Positions 9,032 through 17,766 of a DNA stretch of 64,000 nt are shown one piece after another. Position 1 is the first letter of the stretch. Every line of letters begins with the position of its first letter. Below the pieces are notes generated by a model. It did not search any database and had not been told where the DNA came from. It was given only the letters and a program-made list of their open reading frames with translations. The position numbers were made by a program, and so were the translations under genes. This stretch comes from JBOGCH01 sp051656645 (lineage in GTDB: Bacteria; Bacteroidota; Bacteroidia; Bacteroidales; Marinifilaceae): assembly GCA_051656645.1 (NCBI GenBank), contig JBOGCH010000015.1:1-64000 (forward strand), given 5' to 3'.

Positions 9032-9799
9032 ATGAATAAATTAAAATATATAACACTTTCCATGTTGTGTTTCGCAGCATGTAGTGAGGATAAGTTGGAT
9101 GTTTTTACCAATCCACAAAGTAGCATATATTTTTCAATATCTTCTGGTGGTGAAAAATATACGGAACAAACAAAGTACTCATTCCTTGAGACTATCGAAG
9201 GAACGGATACCGTAAATCTTAACGTAGCTCTTTTAGGATTACCATCAGATGTAGAGCGTTACATTGATTTTACAGTAGTTGCAGATAGTTCTACCGCAGT
9301 TGCCGGAGATCACTATGACTTTGTTGCCAATCCTGCACCTGTTGCTGCAGGCGCAAATAGTGCTAACATTCAGGTAATTGTTAAGCGTCATGAGTCTTTG
9401 CAAGATAGCGACTTCTCATTACGTATTCAGTTGTTAGATAATGAGCATTTCACAGTTGCTCCTAAGGAAGAGTATCTAAATATTACTACCGGTGAGAAGG
9501 TAGTGTTACATAGTCATAATGTTTTCATTACCGGAAAGATTGCATTACCAGACATGAGACGTTGGAATGGCGGTGGTTTCGGAACTTACAGTGTAAAGAA
9601 GCATTTATTAGTTAATGAAATTAATAATCTGAAAGCGTCTGACTGGGAATCGGCTTATCCGCATGTTGTAACCATTTGGAGCGTAAAAACACGTAATCAC
9701 CTGCAACGCCAGTATGATATGGGTGCACCTATTTATGAGGATGAACTTGATGAAAATGGTGAGCCTGTATTGATGCGAGTAAATGGTGTAAACTTTTAA
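9032..9799 (+). CDS. DUF4843-type lipoprotein (system 1)
   Basis: 255-residue lipoprotein: MNKLKYITLSMLCFAAC (C17) with an acidic +2/+3 (SED). After the lipid anchor come beta-rich segments (YFSISSGGEKY, DFTVVADSSTAVAGDHYDF, ANIQVIVKRHESLQDSDFSL) resembling an Ig-like or Calx-beta-like domain; this pattern fits the DUF4843 family, regularly found between SusD and a PKD-like lipoprotein. Its molecular role is unknown; presumably it is a surface accessory of the SusC/D complex. I start at ATG 9032, since the upstream part of the frame overlaps the SusD gene. Its counterpart in the second system is at 23785. Confidence 0.78.
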   Translation: MNKLKYITLSMLCFAACSEDKLDVFTNPQSSIYFSISSGGEKYTEQTKYSFLETIEGTDTVNLNVALLGLPSDVERYIDFTVVADSSTAVAGDHYDFVANPAPVAAGANSANIQVIVKRHESLQDSDFSLRIQLLDNEHFTVAPKEEYLNITTGEKVVLHSHNVFITGKIALPDMRRWNGGGFGTYSVKKHLLVNEINNLKASDWESAYPHVVTIWSVKTRNHLQRQYDMGAPIYEDELDENGEPVLMRVNGVNF

Positions 9800-9809
9800 A
9801 TAAAGTGTT

Positions 9810-11255
9810 ATGAAAAATATATATTACATACTTCTTTTAGCTATATGTTGGTCATGTAGCAAAGATCTTGGTAACTACAATTATAACCTTATTCCGGCTG
9901 TTAATATAAAATCAATAGCCGATGATCAGGTGCGTGTTATGATAGGTGAAACAGTAACCTTGAAGCCAGAAATAGAACTTCCTGAAGGGAAAACGGATGA
10001 TCATTATGAATATCGTTGGATGGTAAAATCGCTGAATGCTGGTATTACCTTCACTGATACTGTGGGGTACACCCGTGATGTTCAATTTGAAGCTACATAT
10101 GGAGCCGGGAGATATTCTATCGAACTTAACATCACCGATAAGGAGCATGATATAATGTACAGTAAGTATACTTATTTACATATCTCCGGAAGTATGACCG
10201 GATGGGTGTTTATGGAGAAACATGGCGACTATGCTGAGGTCAGTATGTACGCTATTAACAGTGAAGATGAGAAAATCTACATTCCTGGCATCTTAGCAAA
10301 ATCGGGTGTTGATAAGGAATTGTGTAGGAATCCGCGAAAAATTACTGAAATATGGGAAAGTGGACTCGTTTCTGATTTTGGATTATGGGTACTTACAGAT
10401 AATTGTACATTCTACTTAGATTACCGTACAGGGCTTAAGTTTCAACCAAAACAAAAGCTAAGTACAATACTATCTGCAATGGTTTCTGAAAACTATACAG
10501 TAGAAAATTTAAGCCGTATAAGTTTGAACCAAGATATAGCGATTTTCCCTGGCGATGGTTCATTTGCATATACAAGAGGTAGCGGATTACCATTCTTTGG
10601 CGATTTTAATACCTCTTGTTTCCTAGGTCAAGTAAATCTTTATCCTCATGCTATTACGCATGAGATAATGAGTAATAGTTATGCAGTTTTTGATAAAAAC
10701 AGTTCTTATTTCTTGAATTTTGATACAGGCAGTAACATGTATATGCCTGTCGGTTCGCAGATAAGAGGTGAGATAATACATATGCAAACACTTGCTAATG
10801 ACATGGCAGTGGCATTGTTTAAAGATGGCAACTTCACGTTCGAGTATATTGTGCCAACCTTCCCATTCATGGTAACTAATCCTAATGCATGGAATGGTAT
10901 ATCGAAACTAAATGATAAAGCGCTAATTGCTTACCATCAGAATTTGGCGATCCCATATTATAGTATCGGTGATAATAAACTCTATACAATAAGCAATAGA
11001 TCTGAGACTGAATGCGTTTTCTTGAAAGGGAAATTTGAAGGAAACATTACTGCAATCCAAACACTTTATTTCCGTCATCGAGACTATGTGGGAATGCGAA
11101 ATTATATAGCTATTGCAACAGAAATGCCAGATGGAACCGGACGCGTATATATTGTTGAACCGCAAACACAGGGATCGGCACAAAGATTAACCATAATTGA
11201 TGAGGTTAATACCGAAGCTCCTGTAATTAGTATACAATATCATGAAAAAATCTAG
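9810..11255 (+). CDS. PKD-like family lipoprotein (system 1)
   Basis: 481-residue lipoprotein (MKNIYYILLLAICWSC, C16). The mature start SKDLGNYNYN is the marker seen at the N-terminus of the Bacteroidota PKD-like lipoprotein family. Residues about 25-120 look like a PKD/Ig fold (ETVTLKPEIELPEG, YEYRWMVKSL); the rest is beta-rich with propeller-like strands (GWVFMEKHGDYAEVSMY, GLWVLTDNCTFYLD). It is probably surface-exposed and helps bind or present the substrate. It lies 10 bp after the DUF4843 gene and its last bases adjoin the protease gene. Confidence 0.8.
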   Translation: MKNIYYILLLAICWSCSKDLGNYNYNLIPAVNIKSIADDQVRVMIGETVTLKPEIELPEGKTDDHYEYRWMVKSLNAGITFTDTVGYTRDVQFEATYGAGRYSIELNITDKEHDIMYSKYTYLHISGSMTGWVFMEKHGDYAEVSMYAINSEDEKIYIPGILAKSGVDKELCRNPRKITEIWESGLVSDFGLWVLTDNCTFYLDYRTGLKFQPKQKLSTILSAMVSENYTVENLSRISLNQDIAIFPGDGSFAYTRGSGLPFFGDFNTSCFLGQVNLYPHAITHEIMSNSYAVFDKNSSYFLNFDTGSNMYMPVGSQIRGEIIHMQTLANDMAVALFKDGNFTFEYIVPTFPFMVTNPNAWNGISKLNDKALIAYHQNLAIPYYSIGDNKLYTISNRSETECVFLKGKFEGNITAIQTLYFRHRDYVGMRNYIAIATEMPDGTGRVYIVEPQTQGSAQRLTIIDEVNTEAPVISIQYHEKI

Positions 11256-11259
11256 TGTT

Positions 11260-12546
11260 ATGAGAAAGATAAACTTATTTAATATATCAATTCCTACATT
11301 ATTACTTTCTGCCTTCCTAACAACAGGATGTAATGAAGAGGTTATTAAAACAGAATTTGACAAAGAGATACCAACACTACCGACATATACTCAGCCTGGA
11401 TCGGAGTATATCAAAGATGGTGAGACATGCTTAAATGTGTTTTATCTAATTCCTATGGAAATAGATACGATAGCCGATTGGCACCGTCGCCTATCAGGAA
11501 TAACGATGAACATGCAGGACTATATTCGTGAAAACTTCGAATACGCTGGCCTAGGTAGCAAAACTTTTAACTTAAATAAGAATAAAGACAGTAAGGATCA
11601 TATTAAGATTCATTTATTGCGCTCTGAAAAGGTTTCTATTTACAGTGAAGAACTGCAAATGAATGATATCATGAGAGAGATAACTGACTACTGGAAAGAA
11701 AATCCAGGAACTCAAGAAGGTAATAACACATTAGTTTATCTTCCGCTTTATGGTGGAGAAGCGCCATTCCATGGTGGTTACCTTTCAAGTGGAGCCAATG
11801 TTATGGTTCGCGATCTTTCTTTCGGGGTTGTTACTGTCGATCATGAAAACTTCGATCTAAACTATGCAGGCACTTTAGCTGGTAAAGCATTTCTTGCTGA
11901 ACTCCCTGCTGTAATCCATGAATTAGGACATGCTTTTTGGGTACAACATAATAATTCTGCTGCAAGTACTGATTATATTAGTTTAATGAATGCTGTGCCA
12001 AACAGATATTTCGAAACACCTCGCGTGTTACGATTCACCCCATCTGATTTATTGTGGATGCAAGAGTTGGATGTATTTAAACCCAAAAATGATACTCAGG
12101 ATTTTACGCAAGCATATGAAATTTCAGTTGCTAGCAATTCATGTGTATTCGCCAATCAGATGCTTCATGTAGATTTCCGCTTTACCTCGCAGGTGAAGCC
12201 GGCATTTGTAATTGTATATAATGATCCATGGTTAGCTGGGAATGAAAATGCGGATAGAGCTTCAGGTGCATTTACAGAATATGATGCTGTTTCCTATCCT
12301 ATAACAGAGTTATCAGAGGAAAATGGTGTTTACTCGGCTAAAGCGGTAATTGACTGGAAAGATTATTTAGATACAGTAGGAAAAAAACTTAAAAAAGGGG
12401 AGATCCGCTATCGTGTTGTTTTCGAAGGTGGAAATGCTTATCCAAGTGCTCAGATGGTAAAAGGTTTTGGACCTGGTGTACAAACCTCAAAAATAGTTCG
12501 TTTCTATTACGAAATAGAGAATAACGTACCGGTATTTAAAAATTAG
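11260..12546 (+). CDS. putative metzincin-like zinc metallopeptidase lipoprotein
   Basis: 428-residue lipoprotein (LLLSAFLTTGC, C24; then NEE). The zinc site is HELGHAFWVQH (H220, E221, H224, H230), which has the metzincin spacing HExxHxxxxxH, and a candidate Met-turn follows at SLMNA (M243). The usual metzincin Gly three residues after the second His is Trp here. A C-terminal beta domain of about 180 residues follows. It should cut protein substrates at the cell surface and feed peptides or glycopeptides to SusC/D. I use the ATG at 11260, whose context (AGTGTTATGA) resembles that of the preceding gene's start; an overlapping ATG at 11242 is possible. It occupies the operon position held by an M60 peptidase in the second system. 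Confidence 0.78.
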   Translation: MRKINLFNISIPTLLLSAFLTTGCNEEVIKTEFDKEIPTLPTYTQPGSEYIKDGETCLNVFYLIPMEIDTIADWHRRLSGITMNMQDYIRENFEYAGLGSKTFNLNKNKDSKDHIKIHLLRSEKVSIYSEELQMNDIMREITDYWKENPGTQEGNNTLVYLPLYGGEAPFHGGYLSSGANVMVRDLSFGVVTVDHENFDLNYAGTLAGKAFLAELPAVIHELGHAFWVQHNNSAASTDYISLMNAVPNRYFETPRVLRFTPSDLLWMQELDVFKPKNDTQDFTQAYEISVASNSCVFANQMLHVDFRFTSQVKPAFVIVYNDPWLAGNENADRASGAFTEYDAVSYPITELSEENGVYSAKAVIDWKDYLDTVGKKLKKGEIRYRVVFEGGNAYPSAQMVKGFGPGVQTSKIVRFYYEIENNVPVFKN

Positions 12547-12565
12547 AAATATTAAATAGTTTAAT

Positions 12566-13948
12566 ATGAGAAATTGTATATTATTTTTCTCTGTGATTTT
12601 ATCATGCCTTACTTGGTCATGCGGGGACAAACCCGTGAATCCTAATGTTACCATTACAGGTAAGGCACCGCAAGGAGCAAAGAAAGTTACTCTTAATCAG
12701 CGTAAGGGAATGATGCAGATGGTTGCTGAAGTTGCGGTTAATGATCAAGGAGAATTCCTTATGGTTATTCCTGTAACAACGCCATCGTATTATAATATAA
12801 GCTTTGACGTAGCTAGCAAAGATGCTGATATATACGCAGCTCAAGGCGATGAGATTAAAGTTACTGCTACAGAAGAGGCTATATCTTTTGATGGAAGTAA
12901 GAAAGCAATCAATACTTTCCTTTTAACCTATCGTAATGCGTTAGCTGCTAATCAAAAGACTCAAGTTGATATGTTGGATGAAATGGCTTATCAACAAAAT
13001 GTATTAGATAATAAAGCAGGTTATCTTGCTTTAGTTGATAATGCAGAAGGGTTGTGTAAAGAATTTGCTAATGTTCACAGATGCTGGATAGAGCTAGATG
13101 CTTTAACTGCTATGGCCGAACTTCCTAAATATCGAAAAATGTTCCATAAAGATGAAACCCCATTAAAGGCTGAATATTGGAATGTTTATAAAGGATTGGA
13201 CTTTAGTAATGCCGGATTTAATAACGTACCATTTGCAGTTGAAACCATTGATAAGGTAATTTCAATTCAAGATAAAGAGTTAGGTTACAGTATTGGCGAA
13301 GGTATGTCAGACTATTTGATGGTACGTGCAAGCCGTATTGCAAATAATGAGTTAAGAGAGGCCTATATTATGCGTGCTCTTCAAATTGAGCTTTATGCGT
13401 ACAATCAGTATTTACCTGAGGTAATGGCTAAAGTGGAGCCGATGTTAACATCGGATACTGCCAAAACTATTTTAGAGTATGCCAGAACTTCACATGCTAA
13501 ACAAACTGAGGATTTTGCATCGTTGCTAAAAGGGCAACCAGCTCCAAATATTATTGGTACGGATGCTAAAGGCAAAGAGGTTAGCACAGCACAGTTTAAA
13601 GGAAATGTTGTTTTAGTTGATGTGTGGGGAACATTCTGTATACCATGTATAGAAGAGGTACCTTATTTGCATAAACTAGAGGAACACTATAAAAACGATA
13701 AAGTTACGTTTGTTGCTTTAGCAATGGACAATGAGGAACAAACTTGGTTAAAATACTTAAACGCGAAGCAACTTGGAGGTATCCAATTGTTTTATCGTCC
13801 AGGATTTAAAGGCGAATTCTCTAAACAATACAAACTTCGTGGTGTACCACGTTTTATTGTAATTGATAAGGAAGGGAATATTGCCGATGCTTTTGCACCA
13901 CGTCCTTCGGATCCACGCTTAAAAACATTGATTGACCAGTTACTATAA
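12566..13948 (+). CDS. TlpA-like thiol-disulfide oxidoreductase lipoprotein
   Basis: 460-residue lipoprotein (LSCLTWSC, C19). The N-terminal third (about 25-125) is beta-rich and resembles DUF4369 (ITGKAPQGAKKVTLNQ). A helical middle follows, then a C-terminal thioredoxin fold (about 325-460) with the active site FCIPC (C358, C361) and the cis-Pro loop GVPRFIVID. It should reduce or rearrange disulfides in the envelope, perhaps unfolding cysteine-bonded substrate proteins or maintaining operon partners; that role is inference. It is the last gene of the operon, 19 bp after the protease gene, and a terminator follows. The second system has no equivalent. Confidence 0.85.
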   Translation: MRNCILFFSVILSCLTWSCGDKPVNPNVTITGKAPQGAKKVTLNQRKGMMQMVAEVAVNDQGEFLMVIPVTTPSYYNISFDVASKDADIYAAQGDEIKVTATEEAISFDGSKKAINTFLLTYRNALAANQKTQVDMLDEMAYQQNVLDNKAGYLALVDNAEGLCKEFANVHRCWIELDALTAMAELPKYRKMFHKDETPLKAEYWNVYKGLDFSNAGFNNVPFAVETIDKVISIQDKELGYSIGEGMSDYLMVRASRIANNELREAYIMRALQIELYAYNQYLPEVMAKVEPMLTSDTAKTILEYARTSHAKQTEDFASLLKGQPAPNIIGTDAKGKEVSTAQFKGNVVLVDVWGTFCIPCIEEVPYLHKLEEHYKNDKVTFVALAMDNEEQTWLKYLNAKQLGGIQLFYRPGFKGEFSKQYKLRGVPRFIVIDKEGNIADAFAPRPSDPRLKTLIDQLL

Positions 13949-13983
13949 CTTCAGTCAATTTCTTTCATAAATCTATCTATTTG

Positions 13984-14021
13984 AAACGAGATGTTGTCCC
14001 ACAGCAACATCTCGTTTTACT
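13984..14021 (+). terminator. intrinsic terminator of SusC/D operon 1
   Basis: AAACGAGATGTTG (13984-13996) pairs perfectly with CAACATCTCGTTT (14005-14017), followed by a T-rich tail. Confidence 0.85.
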
Positions 14022-14080
14022 TTTTGTGTATATAGGTACAAAGATGGGTGGCAGTTTAGCCCTTATTTAATGTTGACTAG

Positions 14081-14180
14081 GGTTTTCTACTGCTTTTCTA
14101 CTGCTTTTCTACAGGTTTTCTACAGGTATTGCAATGTTATACCAGTAGAAAAGCAGTAGAAAACCTGTAGAGAAGTAGTA
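14081..14180. repeat. 11-nt phased tandem/inverted repeat element A
   Basis: Four tandem 11-nt units of the form GSTTTTCTACW (GGTTTTCTACT, GCTTTTCTACT, GCTTTTCTACA, GGTTTTCTACA) start at 14081. A small hairpin turn (GGTAT...ATACC) and the inverted units follow. Bases 14081-14103 and 14143-14165 are a perfect 23-nt inverted repeat, and outer arms CCCTTAT/ATAAGGG (near 14061 and 14187) extend the symmetry. It lies between the operon terminator and the antiporter promoter, in a gene-free stretch of about 358 bp. Confidence 0.85.
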
Positions 14181-14277
14181 GACACTATAAGGGTGGTATA
14201 GGCCTATAGTATAGTGGGATGTAGTGATACAGGAACGTGTATCGGATTATATATTGTTTAAATGGCGTATAATTCGT

Positions 14278-14285
14278 TATTTTGC
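14278..14285 (+). promoter_or_regulatory. possible -7 box for the antiporter gene
   Basis: TTATTTTG differs from TAnnTTTG by one base and lies 21 nt before ATG 14307. The spacing is like that of other leaders in this window. Confidence 0.35.
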
Positions 14286-14306
14286 ATGTATCTAAACACA
14301 ATTATA

Positions 14307-15539
14307 ATGTTAACTAGTATTGCTTATATTTTTCTGATAGGTTTAGCTTTAGGCTATGTTTTTAGTAAGATGAAACTTCCTGCATTGTTTGGGATGTTAC
14401 TTACAGGAATTCTTCTTGGTCCTTATTGTTTTGACCTATTAGCACCATCGCTACTGTCCATATCGACGGAGTTGCGGCAAATAGCGCTTGTAGTTATACT
14501 ACTACGGGCCGGCTTATCGCTTGATATAACGGAGCTGAAAAAAGTGGGACGTCCGGCAATGCTTATGTGCTTTGTGCCTGCCTGTATGGAAATTGTGGGA
14601 GTAATGCTTATTGCTCCACCATTAATGGGGATAACGCTAATTGAGGCTGCAGTGATGGGGACAGTAGTGGCGGCAGTGTCACCTGCGATTATAGTGCCTA
14701 AAATGCTCTATTTAATGGAAAATAAGATTGGTACCAACAAGCAAATTCCCCAACTTATAATGGCCGGAGGTGCGGTTGACGATGTTTTTGTCATAGTGCT
14801 GTTCACGGTGTTTACGTCGTTGGCTGCGGGAGGAAGTGTATCGGCCACTAATTTTATACAAATACCGGTTGCAATTGTAACAGGTTTGGCTATTGGCATT
14901 GGAGTTGGCTATGTGTTGACACAGTTTTTTAAGCGGTTTCACATGCGCGATTCTGTGAAACTGCTCATTATTATGAGTTGTGCATTTCTTTTCCTAACGC
15001 TTGAGCATGGATTAAAGGATTATGTTCCGATATCCGGACTATTGGCGGTAATGACTATGGGGGCTACTGTTTTAAAACTGTATCCCGTACTTGCCAAACG
15101 TTTGTCGCCTAAATTTTCTAAATTGTGGGTTGCTGCGGAGGTTATTTTGTTTGTATTGGTTGGAGCAACAGTGGACATTCAATACGCATGGGCTGCCGGT
15201 GCAGTGGCAATATTACTAATTTGTGGTTCGCTAGTATTCCGAATGAGTGGTGTATTTATGAGTTTAATCCGTACTAAATTGTCCATAAAGGAGCGAGTGT
15301 TTTGTATGATAGCTTATACACCCAAGGCTACAGTACAGGCGGCTATCGGATCGTTACCATTAGCAATGGGATTACCGTGTGGGAATATAGTATTGACAGT
15401 TGCCGTGCTGGCTATATTAATAACGGCACCCCTTGGTGCATTTGGGATTGATATGACTTATAAACGTTTACTTACTGCTGAGGGAAATTCGGAGTCAGGA
15501 CAGATTCCGGTAGATGAGGTGGATGAGGTGATGGAATAA
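14307..15539 (+). CDS. cation/proton antiporter (Na_H_Exchanger-type, CPA superfamily)
   Basis: 410-residue polytopic inner-membrane protein with about 12 hydrophobic segments. Family cues are LPALFGMLLTGILLGPYCFD near the N-terminus, the unwound-helix region AVMGTVVAAVSPAIIVPKML, and AGGAVDDVFVIVLFTVF, which carries the paired acidic residues (DD) expected for ion binding. It should exchange Na+ or K+ for protons. It ends with an acidic cytoplasmic tail (EVDEVME). The ATG at 14307 starts directly before the first membrane segment and fits the promoter-like box; earlier ATGs at 14262 and 14286 are in frame. It is a single gene between two regulated operons, and ion specificity cannot be told. 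Confidence 0.85.
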   Translation: MLTSIAYIFLIGLALGYVFSKMKLPALFGMLLTGILLGPYCFDLLAPSLLSISTELRQIALVVILLRAGLSLDITELKKVGRPAMLMCFVPACMEIVGVMLIAPPLMGITLIEAAVMGTVVAAVSPAIIVPKMLYLMENKIGTNKQIPQLIMAGGAVDDVFVIVLFTVFTSLAAGGSVSATNFIQIPVAIVTGLAIGIGVGYVLTQFFKRFHMRDSVKLLIIMSCAFLFLTLEHGLKDYVPISGLLAVMTMGATVLKLYPVLAKRLSPKFSKLWVAAEVILFVLVGATVDIQYAWAAGAVAILLICGSLVFRMSGVFMSLIRTKLSIKERVFCMIAYTPKATVQAAIGSLPLAMGLPCGNIVLTVAVLAILITAPLGAFGIDMTYKRLLTAEGNSESGQIPVDEVDEVME

Positions 15540-15584
15540 AGGATATTGGATTAATTTGTAATTAATGCATTGAATACGGTGTAA

Positions 15585-15629
15585 TAAAAAAATGAGGTTA
15601 TCTGTGCATAGATAACCTCATTTTTTTAT
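15585..15629. terminator. bidirectional terminator between convergent genes
   Basis: AATGAGGTTATCT (15591-15603) pairs with AGATAACCTCATT (15610-15622), flanked by A and T runs on both sides. It can therefore serve the antiporter gene and the minus-strand lipoprotein gene. Confidence 0.85.
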
Positions 15630-15642
15630 TCTGTAGTTTATT

Positions 15643-16812
15643 TTATAGGTATGACATATAACTTACGTTGATAGGCATTTTTCCACCATAGTTTAAAGTC
15701 TTGTAATTTGGACCTCTGTTAATTTGAAGAAGTATTTGTCCAGTAAACTCAGGACTGTTCTCGTCTATTTGGCGTACAGTTAGAAAATCAGTAACAACGT
15801 TGACTTTATTATCTGAGATAGCTGCTGTAATCCATGAAGAACCGGTTGTGATATTAGCTTTAAGGCTACAATTTGCATTAAATTCGATAGAATAAGCATC
15901 AGACTCTTTATCACCATAATCTCTAGCGCTAATCATTGATGATCCAACATATGATATATTATAGCCCATCTGCTCAACAGAGCTTCCTGTTTCTAAGTAT
16001 TCTTCTTTCATAGTCTCACCGGAGAACATATCGCTAACTTCTGTGCCTTTGGGAACAATACATAAATATGCATAGCGTGTATCACCCACGTAAAGTTGAT
16101 ATACAGGATTGTCAAGTAATTTAAGTGCTAACGTGTCCGCAGTAGCCACAATCATTTTCCCTTCGCTAGCGATTGGAGAATTTTCAGCTATAGCGAATTT
16201 TAACCATTCAATAGGAGTATTAGTTGGTTCACCCTGTTCATTTGCTTTAAATGCTATGAATTGGAAAGGTGCGTCCTCAAGTGAAGCGTAATCTTGTTTT
16301 GTACTCACTTTTAATGTAAAAGCCATCGGGTTTTCGGCGGTTGCATTGTATGGATCTTGTCCAAAAGTTGTTTGTAGGAATTCTTTTTTGTTATCTTCAT
16401 CCCATACGGCAACATCTGGTTTTCCTTTTGTTTGAGAAACAATGACAGAGTATGTAGATTCGCCATGGTTGATGATTAATTTACCCGTACGTGCATCTCC
16501 TTCATTGTAAGGAGCTGTAATTGTAATAGTGGCATTCCCCGGTTCTCCGCTTTTAGGAGAGAAGTCGAACCATGCATTATTTTCGTTTTCGTGTTTTGCA
16601 TTCCAACTTGATAGAGCTGTAAATGTAACAGATGTCGTATTTTCTTCATTTAAGGCCTCGGCCGATACAGAACCCGGTAAGTTCTCAATAACATTTAGGT
16701 TAATACTATCGTCATTACTACATGCAACGTTAGATAGTGTCATAGCAGAAGCTAGAAATAGAGCCATGGACCCTTTACTAACATTTGATAAGAAGTTGAT
16801 TTTCTTTTTCAT
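15643..16812 (-). CDS. BACON-domain lipoprotein
   Basis: 389-residue lipoprotein. A long signal peptide ends at LSNVAC (C31), followed by SNDDS, an acidic context known to favour surface display in Bacteroidota. Residues about 50-130 look like a BACON domain: a WNAKHENENNAWFDFSPKSG turn, then GNATITITAPYNEG, then GKLIINHGESTYSVIVSQ. The remaining 250 residues are beta-rich with no family I can name with confidence; they may belong to DUF5003. BACON domains are thought to bind carbohydrate or mucin. The gene is divergent from the sigma gene of SusC/D system 2, with a shared 255-bp AT-rich intergenic region, and might belong to that regulon. Confidence 0.75.
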   Translation of the reverse strand: MKKKINFLSNVSKGSMALFLASAMTLSNVACSNDDSINLNVIENLPGSVSAEALNEENTTSVTFTALSSWNAKHENENNAWFDFSPKSGEPGNATITITAPYNEGDARTGKLIINHGESTYSVIVSQTKGKPDVAVWDEDNKKEFLQTTFGQDPYNATAENPMAFTLKVSTKQDYASLEDAPFQFIAFKANEQGEPTNTPIEWLKFAIAENSPIASEGKMIVATADTLALKLLDNPVYQLYVGDTRYAYLCIVPKGTEVSDMFSGETMKEEYLETGSSVEQMGYNISYVGSSMISARDYGDKESDAYSIEFNANCSLKANITTGSSWITAAISDNKVNVVTDFLTVRQIDENSPEFTGQILLQINRGPNYKTLNYGGKMPINVSYMSYL

Positions 16813-17067
16813 AATATTAAGATTAATCGTTATAATAAAATATGTATTATATTGTTTTTATATATGGCAATTCAAAAAGAAAATCGGGTGATATAAATTA
16901 TGAATATTTTAATAAAAAGTGAAAAATATTTTATTTGATAGTATTTTACGGCTCATTTATAAAGTATTTTCTACATTCTATGAATAATTGAAAATATAAT
17001 TAAACAAAAAAGCTCATTGTTGTGATATTTTGATAAAATATTATGAATATTTCAATATATTTACAGC

Positions 17068-17655
17068 ATGTATGTGAAGGATTCTAATGATTATGATAAT
17101 TTTGTTGCATTATCAAGGGGGGATAAGAAAGCATTTGAATGCTTATTTAATAAATACTATGAACCTCTTTATGAGTATAGCTGTTCGCTAGTAGGCGATG
17201 GTGACAAAGCAGCTGATATTGTGCAGGAGGTATTTATTTATCTCTGGGATCATCGCGCTTCAATTAAAATACATGCTTCAATAAAATCCTATCTTTATAC
17301 TTCGGCACGTCATGCTTCTATAAATCAGTTAAATAAAATGCGTTTAGAGCAGCGCCATGAGAATAATCTTACCGAATTTATAGAGTTTCTCCAAACTACA
17401 TCCTTCTCGGAGGAGGAGCAAGCGCGCGTTAACAGCATATATGAAGCAATGGCGACATTACCTAAACAATGTCAGCATGTATTTATGCTAAGTGCTATTG
17501 AAGGGAAGAAATACCAAGAAATTGCGGATGAGCTTGGTTTATCAATAAATACGGTTAAAACTCATATAGTAAAAGCCTATAAAAGAATTAGATCTAATAC
17601 TTCTTCTAGTCTCAAACTTCTCATTATGATTTTAGGTAATAGAAATAAATTATAA
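17068..17655 (+). CDS. ECF-type RNA polymerase sigma factor (SusCD system 2)
   Basis: 195-residue FecI-like sigma factor. Region 2 shows FECLFNKYYEPLYEYSCSLV and AADIVQEVFIYLWDHR; region 4 shows LPKQCQHVFMLSAIEGKKY, then IADELGLSINTVKTHIVKA. It is expected to switch on the downstream SusC/D operon when its FecR partner is signalled. The start is supported by family alignment (a short acidic leader before the region 2 helix). It is followed 111 bp later by its anti-sigma gene. It is a diverged paralogue of the sigma at 2244-2792. Confidence 0.93.
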   Translation: MYVKDSNDYDNFVALSRGDKKAFECLFNKYYEPLYEYSCSLVGDGDKAADIVQEVFIYLWDHRASIKIHASIKSYLYTSARHASINQLNKMRLEQRHENNLTEFIEFLQTTSFSEEEQARVNSIYEAMATLPKQCQHVFMLSAIEGKKYQEIADELGLSINTVKTHIVKAYKRIRSNTSSSLKLLIMILGNRNKL

Positions 17656-17766
17656 AAATCTTATAAAATAATCACCCTTTTTAAGTTAACATTTGCCATA
17701 GTGGTGTAATTAATACAAAATACATGAAAACCTTTTGTTGGATGTGTATTGAATTATACCTAAACT

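Noticed and set aside
14081..14180. Element A as the terminator of operon 1
   Set aside because: A separate canonical terminator lies upstream at 13984-14021, and no T run follows the element.
14041..14200. Phased 11-nt repeats as a CRISPR array
   Set aside because: Units are 11 nt with no unique spacers, half are inverted, and no cas genes are present.
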